DNA of 64,000 nucleotides. Source: Stercorarius parasiticus. Lineage: Eukaryota; Chordata; Aves; Charadriiformes; Stercorariidae. Shown here in pieces: positions 14,516 through 24,340 of this stretch. Position numbers and translations under genes: made by a program. Within the stretch, counting starts at the first letter, position 1; every line of letters begins with the position of its first letter. The stretch is taken from positions 1,634,508 through 1,698,507 of the forward strand of contig VWZL01002834.1 in assembly GCA_013396915.1 (NCBI GenBank), written 5' to 3'. The notes below the pieces were generated by a model. The model ran no database searches, had not been told where the DNA came from, and saw only the letters and a list, made by a program, of their open reading frames with translations.

Positions 14516-14536
14516 CAAATTTGTATGCAAATTTGT
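14516..14536 (+). repeat. 9-bp direct repeat flanking a POU octamer
   Basis: CAAATTTGT occurs at 14516-14524 and again at 14528-14536, separated by ATG. Each unit contains the palindrome CAAATTTG. The junction creates a perfect octamer, ATGCAAAT, at 14525-14532, the consensus site of POU-domain factors such as Oct1. The sequence facts are certain. Regulatory use is only a possibility, because octamers occur by chance in AT-rich DNA. Confidence 0.6.
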
Positions 14537-15149
14537 GTTTCCAATTACATACTCATTAGTTCTTCTGGAACTTCATCTTAATATTCGCAAAATGTTTATA
14601 GCTTCCTCTGTTGTTTTCCTGAATTGCTTTAGAATGAAACCCAGTATATAAAAAACAAATAAGGAAATCCATTGACACTCAGTAACTTTCTTAAACATCA
14701 CATTTAATTTCTAAGGATGTTATAATTTGTTGCTTCAAAAAGTTCAAATATCTGTGCACACCCCATCTGATAGGCAAATGGTTTTGTGTCTATAGCATTG
14801 TCAGCCTCCAGAAATGCCCACCTGTATTACCTACTGACTTGAAAAGCCTGTTGCCTTTATTCCTGTCTTCAATGAATGCTTTGGTGTACATGAAATACTG
14901 GTTCACATCCTTAGAGGGAGTGAAATTGGGATTATTGCCTAGACTTCAGTGGAACAAGGCAAATTTACAGCAATTATGAATCTGGTTAATTTTTTGTTTA
15001 GTTATCCACCTCCACTGAAAACATAAATAACAGTTTAAACTCGAGTGAAGTAACAGCCGCACTGTTAAAAAAAAAATACACAAATCCCCACTGCCAGAAA
15101 GATCAACTGTTGGATTAAACCTGGAGCTCGTTAGTACATAAAATGCAAA

Positions 15150-15345
15150 AGATGTAGAATGAGAGGAAAGAAGGGCTGGAAGGAGCATTAGGTCCTCTAG
15201 TACTTGACACCACCCTGCCCAGGAGAGATGGTGTGGAAATGCACCCACACAGATGCTTGTCTAACCTTCCCGCAGATGTCCCTTCTTGGAGACTTTACAA
15301 TTCCCCTAAGCTATCCATCACTAACAGATTCCTCCTAATGTCTAC
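15150..15345 (-). mobile_element. Ancient CR1/L3-like LINE 3' fragment
   Basis: Read on the + strand this is the reverse complement of a LINE 3' end of the CR1/L3 group: AGGGCTGGAAGGAGCATTAG, GTCCTCTAGTACTTGACACC, CCTGCCCAGGAGAG, then CAGATGCTTGTCTAACCTTC, TTGGAGACTTTACAATTCCC and AGATTCCTCCTAATGTCTAC. The order of blocks (shared-tail head, cysteine-poor linker, CAGATGCTTGTCTAACCT, GGAGACT..AC, CTCCTAAT) is the one I know from old CR1-group elements common to reptiles and birds. It differs clearly from the avian CR1 copies at 18.5, 31.5 and 58.7 kb, so it is an older lineage. The tail repeats are eroded. No coding part is present. Confidence 0.62.
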
Positions 15346-18300
15346 TTTATGAACTTTATTTCTTTACATGATGTGTCAGAGCCTAAAAGTACTAAACGTA
15401 ACAAAGAAAATCCCCAACTGATAATGGGGCAGCGTCCTGTTTCAGAGGGAAAAAATTGGAAGGCAGCCACCATAAATAATATGAACAATTAAGACTGAAA
15501 CTGTGTTGTACCTGTATATGGAGGAGAAACTAGGCCATACAAGCCAGGCATGGCTTTCCCTGTTTTTGCATTCAAAGTGAATAGAGTTGCACTGGGCTCT
15601 ATAAAGTTTGCTAACTTTCTCAGCCTTTCATCCTCTCTCTCCGTTTTGGCTAAAACTTGCAGTCAATAAAACAGCAAAGAAATGACAAAGATAGAGGCCA
15701 ACTCCATCAAAATAAAAGTTGGTCAGGTTTCATACCTATTACACGTTTTTGATGTCAGCAAAGAATACTATAAGCAAACAACATAGGTTCGTACCTCACT
15801 ATTCATGTTAGCAGGCTTGAACACATAACAAGCCTTTTAGCAGTAATAAATCCATAACAAGATGTTAAGGGTTTTTTAATGACTTTAAATTAACGCTGAT
15901 CTTCTTAATTAAACTTTTTTCATTAAGAAGTAAATCTGTGCACGAACCAGATCAATTTATTCTAGCATGCCACCAGCATACAAGAGGGATATTATAGAAA
16001 CACTAGCAATGCAGATCTGCATCTTGCTCCAACAGAGCTAGTTCTCTTCCTACAGGCAGACAACAGTAATGCAGTTCGGAGAGTGGGAGTAACTCAGATA
16101 AAATTTGTAGCGTTATCTCACAGTTCGACATTTGAAATGTGCAAGGCTCAGCAGAAGTCTAAGAGTTAATTTTGCAGGTCTTTAAAAATAAGATATTGGA
16201 AATTTCTCCCTTGCACTGAAAGCAATATCTTAAGGCAAGTAATTATCTAGAAGAGTGGGAACACAGTGACAGTCCATAGGACTACTCTCTGAAATCATAA
16301 ACAGAAATATTTTTCAGTGGTGACTTTAAAACAAGAGACATAAACCAATTTGAAAATCTTCCTGGATTCTTCTTCAACTTTTTAAGCATTTTGGGTATAC
16401 AGTGAAAGCAACTACACACATGAATTATCAGCAATTTCAACATAAAGTAGAGGGAATAGAAATGCTTTTGACAAATTATTATAAACTACTACCAAAAAAC
16501 ATTATTTCAGAAATGGATATTTGTGTGTAATAAAGAAAGAGATTTTCTTTTACTGCCTTTCTTCCCAATTGGTGAAGAGCATGAAGATGCTGTGACTCTA
16601 ACTGCATGTGACAGCCATAAATTAGACATGTACATGGACACCACAAGGGTACTTGCTCCAGGGTCATTGCGGTTTGCTTTTGTCAAAGAGGTACCAAACA
16701 GCAACCGTGAATTCGCACTGGGCCCAGGCCACGCCAGGGAGATGAGCACTCCTCGCCATGCGATACCGCTGCATGACCTGACTGCAGTGAGCAGGCTGCC
16801 CGCTGGCATGTCGGCAACACACCTGGAGCATGGGCAGAAGGCCCAAGAATACAGGAGCCAGGAAGGCCACTGGGCCCAGCATAGTGGGTCTGAAAACTGT
16901 AGGGTTGTTTCTTCCCTTCCCTGTATTGCTGTAGGGCTGGGAGAAGAGGCAGGTGGCAGGGCTACGTCCCAGTACTTCTGCCTAGAGTCAGCTCTCAGGG
17001 GAACAGTTTGTTTGGACCGGCTGTGGAAGCATGCTCTGAATTCACTGTAAATGCAGACAAATGCCTGCACAGCAAAACCACCACTGGAGCTGGTTAAAAG
17101 ATTCCCACTTCTCCTGGTCCAGACCAGAGGCTGGGAGATGGGACAATGCAGGTCCTCGCCCAGTCTGTTCTACTGGATTCTTTCGATTCTTTCGTTTGCT
17201 TCAGCCAGAATTTCTCACCAACTAAAGCTCATTCTTAAAAGGGGAATCTCTATAACTTGTCACATCAAAGATGTTTTCATATTTGAAGGCAGAATCTGAA
17301 TAGCTTTAATATATGAATAATATCCATACCACCATTCCACCATAGTTATAAAGTAAATTTTTTTTTTTAAAGACATATGCTCGTTACTAATGATAGTCTG
17401 CTTGCTTTACTGGGAATAGAAGCCAAATGATCGCACAGATTACAGTTTGTGCCAACAGTATTCTATATTGCAACTTCCTCAAAAATTGGCGTTGGAAATA
17501 AATGGAAGGGTAGTTTAACAGGCAGAACATGCTAGAGCTTGAAGTGCTCCCACACGTCCTGGGCAACCACGAGCCAGCAATTTTGGACAGAGTCCTCTAA
17601 GGCTTTCTGCATCTCAGGATCCAAAGTCCTGCTTTTGAAAATCCAGCCAAGTTCTCATCTGCAATTTTATATCATATTCAGGATAAACGAAATGACACCT
17701 CAGCATCAAACCAAATTTGTAAGCTATTCACCAGTGAATTCACCAGATCATCTAATAGACAGGTAGCTTGGAGAAAAGAATGAACATTTGTGCATGTTTG
17801 ACTATATTAACTATATTAACACATGTTACAGAGAGACACCCAAGGAGCAGAGAGACGGCTCTTGAATAGATTTTAATTTTCTAAAACAGACTTTTGGATA
17901 AACATAAATAAACAGCAATAAATAATTTTATCAATAAAATAAAGAATTGGGGGAGGGGTGTGTGTTCTGTAATAGTGATGGTGTTAATTTTTCAACTGTG
18001 CAGCCAGCAACAAATGCTAAATATAAATTAAAGTTCATTGGTCATCCCCAGTGATTTTGGTAAATCCCCGAATCTCAGAATTGTGTAAAGGTGCATTATC
18101 ACTCCTTTCCTAAAGGAGATTTACAAATAATTTATTTTTAGGAGAGAATGTTAGATATCTACCATCTCAAGGGGCAAATCTGATTGGTTGTCAAGTTCTT
18201 TAAAAACAGACATCCCATGAATTATGAATAACCTGTCCATGGTTATCAAGCAGTGGAAGCAATACACCTCAAGAAACTAGGTTAGAGCTATCTTGGCTAG

Positions 18301-18540
18301 TAGCATAATTATGAGAGCAACAGGACCACTCACAGATAAAACAGCCACTCCTGTCATGGTCTGGTCCCTGTGATCACCATGAATTTCAGCAGGATGCTTT
18401 CTGAGAGAAAGGAACTGACAAGGTGGGTTATTCCAGAAAAGTAGGACTCTACATTATCTGCTGTGGCATTATTCTAATTATAAAAGCACAGGTTCTGTGG
18501 GGTGGTGCTTACAGTGAGGATTTTTCTGATTATGTCCAGG
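15346..18540. other. Non-coding stretch with a GC-richer island
   Basis: Most of this stretch is AT-rich and featureless. The exception is about 16540-17160, which is GC-richer, contains roughly a dozen CpGs and stays open for 187 codons on the minus strand (16507-17070) and 175 codons on the plus strand (16523-17050). Neither translation resembles a protein I know. A 9-bp tandem duplication, GATTCTTTC twice, lies at 17176-17193. I cannot tell whether the island is an unrecognised old insertion, part of a non-coding transcript, or local base-composition drift. Confidence 0.5.
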
Positions 18541-19550
18541 TCACAGAATCACAGAATCATTGAGGCTGGAAGAGACTTCTGGAAGTCATCGAGTTTGAAA
18601 CCACCAGCCCGCTGAAAGCAAGGTGACCTACAGTAAGTTGTTCAGGGATGTGTCCACTTGGATTGCTAATATCTCCAAGACAGGAGACGCTACAGCCTCT
18701 CTGGGCAACCTATTACAATGTTTGACTGCCATAAGACAATTTTTGTTATGTTTAAATGGATTTTCCTGCATTTCAGTTTGTGCCCATTGCCTCTTGCCCT
18801 GTCACTGGGTGCCACTGAGAGCAGTCTGGCTCCATCTTCTTTTCACCTCTCCTCAGGTATTTATACACATTGATAAGATCCGCCTGAGCCTTCTACTCTC
18901 CAGGCTGAACAATCCCAGCCCTCACAGCCTCTCCTCATATGATCAAAGCTCCAATCTCTTAATGGTATTTGTGGCCCTTTGTTGGACTCCTTCCAGTATA
19001 CTGATGTGTCTCTTGTACTGGGGAGCCTAGCATAGGACACAGCACTCCAGATTTGATCTCACCAAGGCTGAATGGGAGGTGGGGAAATCACCTCCCTCAA
19101 CCTCCTGCCTACACTCTTCCTAATGCAGCCCAGGAGGCCGTTGGGCTTCTTTGCTGCAAGGGACCATTGCTGTCTCATGGTCAGCTTGGTGTTCACCACA
19201 ACCCCCACGTCCTTTTCTGCAAAGTCATCTCCCAGCCATTTGAACCACAGTTTGTACTGGGAATTGGGGTTATTCCTCCCCAAGTGCAGGGCTTGGCTTT
19301 TCCCTTTGTTGAAGTTCAGGAGGTTTGCGTCAGGCCGTTTCTCCAACCTACCCATGTCCCTCTGAACAGCAGCATGCCCAGCTGGCGCGTCAGACACTCC
19401 TCCCACTTATTGTCTGCAAACTTGCTGAGGGCGCGCTCCATCCCACTATCTATGTCATTAATAAAGATGTTGAAAAATACTGGCACCAACATCAACCCTT
19501 GGGATACACCACTCATGACCAGCCCCCACACGGACTTTGTGCCACTGGTT
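18541..19550 (-). mobile_element. CR1 LINE, 5'-truncated, about 1 kb
   Basis: The element is inserted in reverse. Its 3' end is at 18541, where TCACAGAATCACAGAATCAT is the reverse complement of the ATTCTGTG tail units that close avian CR1. Moving up in coordinate one reads the short 3' untranslated part and then ORF2 backwards as far as the reverse transcriptase core (about 19530). Typical landmarks on the + strand are CTCTGGGCAACCTATTACAA, CATTGCCTCTTGCCCTGTCA, TTTATACACATTGATAAGAT, CTCTCCAGGCTGAACAATCC and CTTCTTTGCTGCAAGGGACC. The 5' truncation is usual for target-primed reverse transcription that stopped early. The boundary near 19550 is approximate because similarity fades. The coding part is broken (see the pseudogene entry), so this copy cannot move. 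Confidence 0.93.
19059..19531 (-). pseudogene. Dead CR1 ORF2 reverse transcriptase remnant
   Basis: On the minus strand two frames together cover the palm and thumb part of a CR1 reverse transcriptase. The first frame (19531 to 19316) carries SGVSQG, in the place of the usual SGVPQG motif, then FFNIFINDIDSG and LSKFADN. The second frame (19406 to 19059) continues with GGVSDAPAGHAAVQRDMGRL, then LHLGR, AEKDVGVVV and LLGCIRKSV, which is typical of the CR1 thumb region. The frame change falls just after the catalytic motif, normally FADD. Here it reads FADN, with the second Asp codon replaced by AAT at 19409-19411, and a small deletion lies beside it. The loss of a metal-binding Asp together with the frameshift shows that no active enzyme is made. 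The endonuclease and fingers regions are absent because of 5' truncation. Confidence 0.88.
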
Positions 19551-20204
19551 GAGAATTATCACATTTACACATTACTTCTCCACAGATTGTGTTATAACTG
19601 CATGAGGTTTGTCAGGTAAAACTGCTCTCCATTCTACACGGACAGGTAACTGAGGAGCAAAACACCAATGTAGCACTTGTGATGGGGATGGCACGTCAGA
19701 AGTCACTGGCATCTCAGGCCAGAAAGAAATACAGGAAATAAATTACCACTTCAAAGCAGCAGCCAAGTGGGATTAGAACTGCGACTGTCGATGGGGCATA
19801 GAAGCTTCTTTGCGATAGGTTTGAGCTCACATAATCCAGCATTATCTGATTTTCTTATCTGTAAGTTACTTGTTAGCTTTATGTTTACCCTTCTAAATAA
19901 AGCCAAGAAAAGTTCATCTATCCATTATTGATTAATGCAGGGAAAATCCAAAGGGTTATTCCTACAGTATTATCTAACGTGTACATGGTTTAGATGAAAA
20001 TATTTGTTGACAGTGCAGCATATATATTTCTTTCCTACTGAAAAGAAATTGGTCAGTAGAGTTAAAATAGCATCCAGTTGCATAACCTGTCCAGGAAGAC
20101 AGAGTATTCCTCAGAATCTTCTGCTATGCCTTTTAATTCTGAACACATCTGGGGAACCCAAAAAAGTGGGCCAGGTGTAGGAGAAGGGGAGACTCAGAAC
20201 CCCA

Positions 20205-20230
20205 CTTGTGTGGGACATCCCCCACACAAG
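20205..20230. repeat. Perfect 10-bp inverted repeat (GC-rich hairpin)
   Basis: CTTGTGTGGG (20205-20214) is followed by a six-base loop, ACATCC, and then its exact reverse complement CCCACACAAG (20221-20230). The stem has six G:C pairs out of ten, unusual in an AT-rich neighbourhood. No T-tract follows, and the hairpin is much shorter than a microRNA precursor, so I do not assign it a function. Confidence 0.9.
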
Positions 20231-23200
20231 AACTCAGCACACCCTCACTGCTCTCTAATGTTCCTGTTCTCACTCATGCATAGGTCTTATATCATCATAA
20301 CCTTTTGGAAGATTGATTTACCTGTCCTACTGGAAGTTGCTTACTTGCCAGGATCTTGGCAGATAATGTGCCACTAACCTTGTCTGAAAAGTTAGTGTGT
20401 CATTCACACACTCAGCTACAATTTTTGCCCTAAAATAATAAAGAATAGGGAGCTACATCTTTCCGGCTGCAGGTATGAGTTGAGTGATACACTTACTCAT
20501 AAAACTGGGCAAAACAATTCCAATGAAGGAATAATACTGCCAAACCTTCGTCAAAACCTCAACACCAAGTTCAAAAATACTCTGATAATTGTCTAACAAA
20601 ATTTATCATGTCTCTCCTCCTAAGTGCCTTTAACTGGTTCACAGTGATTTGAGACTTCTCTCCAAAGTCATTGAGTCCCAGTTGAATCTGAAACTCCTCC
20701 TCTGAGCGTGCTGTGGGCCTCCTTTTGCTTTTGCTATTGGAGGAATGGAATGATGAAGTAACGAGTGAGTGAATCCTACAGCAATGAGAGGTTACTAGAG
20801 CCATTTCCCTACACCTGATTGGTCTTTTCTCTCAGTTCCATTAAGGGCATTTCTCTTTCTTCTTAAATTATATGCCAGACTGCAGCCTCTCCTGGATCAC
20901 AGCAGGCATTCAGAGCCACTCCTGCTTTTGGTAGCACTGATTTATGAAGCCCTTATTGGGATAGACTTAATCTATCACAGGAATTGTTTTTTCCTCTCAG
21001 AACTCAGTATAGCAGATGTGATAAAGCACCTGTATAATAGGCTTTCTACGCTGCCACTGCCCAAGGATGTGGTTTACCACACTATTTGTGAATTATGGCT
21101 TCATTCTGAGCTTAAGTAAGCCTGGGCAGGGTGAATGAATTACAGAAGTGAATCGTGGGGATGACAAACACATGGAATACAGTGGCTCAAGCTCTCACTG
21201 AAAGAAATGAATTGTTTTTTGACATCAGAAAGCAGAAGATATTGCTTGTGTTAGACTGTCCAAAGCAAATAATCCAGTACAGTAAAATACTGAGGCGGAG
21301 ACCAGCTGCCTTTTCAAAAAGACTAGCTTGTAGTTATTGATTCTTTTCCTGCCTTGTCAGGTAGGTCTGGGAATAGTTGCTTCTGGGTTTGTCCAGCTGC
21401 ATTTCTTTATTTTGTCTCCAAGCCACTTTGCCCATTAGAAACTATCAAAACTTGCTTATGTGAAAATCCAAGGACAGAATTTGACCCTGCACTGAATATT
21501 GGATTGTTTGGCCAAAGATGAAACGTGTGCCGCTTAAAATATTTTAATATTCCAAGATTCAATAGTACTTTAATTTTTTTTTCAATATTCAGTTGAATAC
21601 ATAAATTTATCATCAACAAATTGTTTATCCATTGTTTCCATCAATTTGGCTTCAAGCCATACTCTTGGTAAGTAGAATTTTTATTTCAGGAAGATGTGTG
21701 TCTTTGTCTCCTGTAAAAAGACAGAGACACAAGAGAAGTTAATTTGTTGATAGTTCATCAGATTAATTAACTTGAAATACTCGATCGTGGGGGAATAACC
21801 TTGATTTAGAGTGCTGCTTCAAGTACAGAACAGGAGTTACTGCTCAACCTTTCAACAATAATATATTAAATACCATATTTGGCTTATCATGTTTTCAGTT
21901 ATACAATTTATAAATAAGATGGCATTTTGACAGATTAATTTGCAAATCTGCCCCCAAAGAAGAATTTTTTCAGCACATGCAAAACACGTTTGAGAATCAC
22001 TCTTCTTCCTATCAAGAGATGACTGTGGAGTTCTGCATTCTCCTGGAGTTAAGGCAGCATTACTGCGCGTTTGAGAGCTTTCAATCAGCCACAAAGAACT
22101 GAAAATCAAGATCTAACAGCTTGAAATGTGTCTAAATGAAGAATGGGAAACAAACTGCTGCCAAATTCAACTGAAATGTCACATCACACTGAGCCAATTC
22201 CAGACTTTGTTGGGGGAGAAGGAAGTTTTGCATTTACTACCTTCCTTATATACCCTTGGCCTTGTGTCAATTCAGGCAATAGTAACAACTTCAATTCACT
22301 AAAAAACCCCAACAGCATAGATGTTAACCTCTTCCTATACAGTTTCTAAAATCCTTCATCCATTCAATTTAACAGTCGTGGAACAAGACCCAGCAGTTTT
22401 GAAAACAAATATAGCCTGAAAAAGGCAGCTTTTTTCAATTATATGCAATTTATTGAGTATCTCTATCTGTAATGTTTACACTAAAAAGTCAAAAGACTCT
22501 CCAGAAGATTTCCTATTTATTACAACCCTCTCATTAAAATTATATAAATGGATACAAAACTATGTAGTCTTTTCTGTGTGGCACAAAGCACATGAAAATG
22601 TGATAACATCAATAAGGAAACACTATATATTTGGCACGTTGTAGAGAAACAACCAAAGGAAGGTGGATTTGGTAGCTAAAAGCCTAGGGCAGAATTAGAT
22701 CCATTAATAGCTTCAGTTCATTTGTTTGGGCTTGAACGAGATTCAAATATATCTGATCTTTTACCCATTAAAAAAAAAAAACAGATGAGGTTAATTGGCG
22801 ACTTTCGCATGATTTCAAGGCTTATCAGACTCAAGGGTTAACAGAATTTTTAAAAGCTTAAAGCCTTGACTTAACTCAGCTAACTGGTTTTCCAAATACA
22901 TACATTATTTTTAAGAAGCTGCTGCTAAAACAACTAGTTTTAGAATAAGCTTTCAGAAGGACCCAAAGTGAGTGTCTAAATATGACACCACTGATGGTGG
23001 ATCCTTTTCTGTTTTTATTTTAGAATACCTTGAACTTTATTCGATGTGTTTTTAAGTCCCACTATTGCTTAGTGTTTTGGCATGGTTGAGCACAGGATGC
23101 AGGGCAATGATATATGTCCTAGCTGGTTCTTTTCTTGAGATAGGGCTCTCTTTCCCTCCACTGACAGATCTTTAAATCAATACAGGACTTTGCCATCAAG

Positions 23201-24237
23201 ATGGAAGAGAAAGCACATGAAAATCTGCTAGCATCAGTGCTAGGCTATACAGGTTTATCAAAAGATGTACAGTGTGCCAGCAAGGAAAGAGGGGAAGAAA
23301 GTAACATAAAAAAAGAAACTATTCTTTGTATTCTTAACCTGTTTTTGCAAGGACCGTGGAACATGCCCATTATACTTCACACATAGAATCTATTTCTTTC
23401 ATTTGATTATGATGGTTTTTTGCTCAGAGGGTTCAAAGGAACTTGTGTATCTGTAGCAGCCCACTGATAATCCACAGAAAGACAGGCAATGCCTTTCAAA
23501 CTAAAAACCCCATCGAACTAACAACACCTTTGAAGTTGTTTCTCTGCCCAAGGTATTCAAAGCCCTTGGTAGTGGAGAAGAGGGTTTCCTGGTAGGAAGC
23601 CATGTGTATCTTTGTAATACACAGGACATTAGGCTGGATGAAAACCTGACCTTTTGAGAAGAAGAGGAAGAGTTTGGCTCTGTGAGGAAACAAAGTGAAT
23701 CCTAGCTTAGCCAGAAGCGGAAGTATTTGTAATCAGCTAGGAGTGACAGAGCTGCAAGGGAAATACAAAGCCCAAGGCTTAGACGAAGGTACACCCTTGG
23801 TTCCTTTTAGCTCTCTTCTCTGCATGCTACCTTCATACAAATAATTAAATAGTACACTATTATGAAGATACCTTTCGGTAACACTTCTGTCATTTGCCTG
23901 GACAGAGCTTCTAGAGCAAAATCTCTCACAGGAGCACAAAGGTCCTTCTTGAGAAAAATACATCAGTAAACGCCCTGAGAATCACAGAATTGCAAATGAT
24001 ATTCTGAAGTCTGTGGGAGCAGAGGCCACCCTTGAAAGATGTTCTTGGGAAAGGCTGAAAAGAGATGGTGTAGTTAAATCTGCTGATATGACACCATTAA
24101 AGTACACAGAAGTTTTCATATCAATGTGGCTGAAATCTGGTCTAGGTAGCAAAGCAGAGGTATCTAACAAATATATTTGATTAGGTTTCACAGTTCATCT
24201 TCAGAAGCAATAGAAACAAAGTAATATCTTAAACGGG

Positions 24238-24340
24238 TATATAGGCTATATTATATATAGACTATGTATACTATATAAATACTCTCTATATGTAGTGTGT
24301 ATATATATACACACTATTTATATACTTTATATACACCGTA
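24238..24340. repeat. AT-rich alternating tract with palindrome
   Basis: About 100 bases consist largely of TATA-type alternations. Within it, 24293-24316 is a perfect palindrome of 24 bp: the half TAGTGTGTATAT is followed directly by its reverse complement. The outer part of each arm is (GT/AC)-like and the centre (TA)n. Such sequence can extrude as a cruciform and mutates quickly. Confidence 0.85.

Larger units (their letters stand above)
2855..15149. other. Long non-coding stretch, no gene recognised
   Basis: This 12-kb stretch is mainly AT-rich with short overlapping open frames on both strands, none longer than 131 codons (4777-5172 +, which spans the single ambiguous base N at 5115). 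None looks like a known protein. Low-complexity features include T7A15 at 6818-6839. A slightly GC-richer patch with several CpGs lies at about 10.5-10.9 kb and opens frames on both strands, without recognisable protein content. Small repeats and a possible old CR1 trace inside this stretch are listed separately. Confidence 0.55.

Noticed and set aside
18623..19619. Several long open frames on the + strand (up to 188 codons)
   Set aside because: They lie antisense to the CR1 element and reflect the complement of its former ORF2, not a gene.
23980..24070. AATCACAGAATTGCAAATGA, resembling a CR1 tail
   Set aside because: Only about a dozen bases fit, and the sequence that should follow (GGTTGGAAGGGAC-type) is absent.
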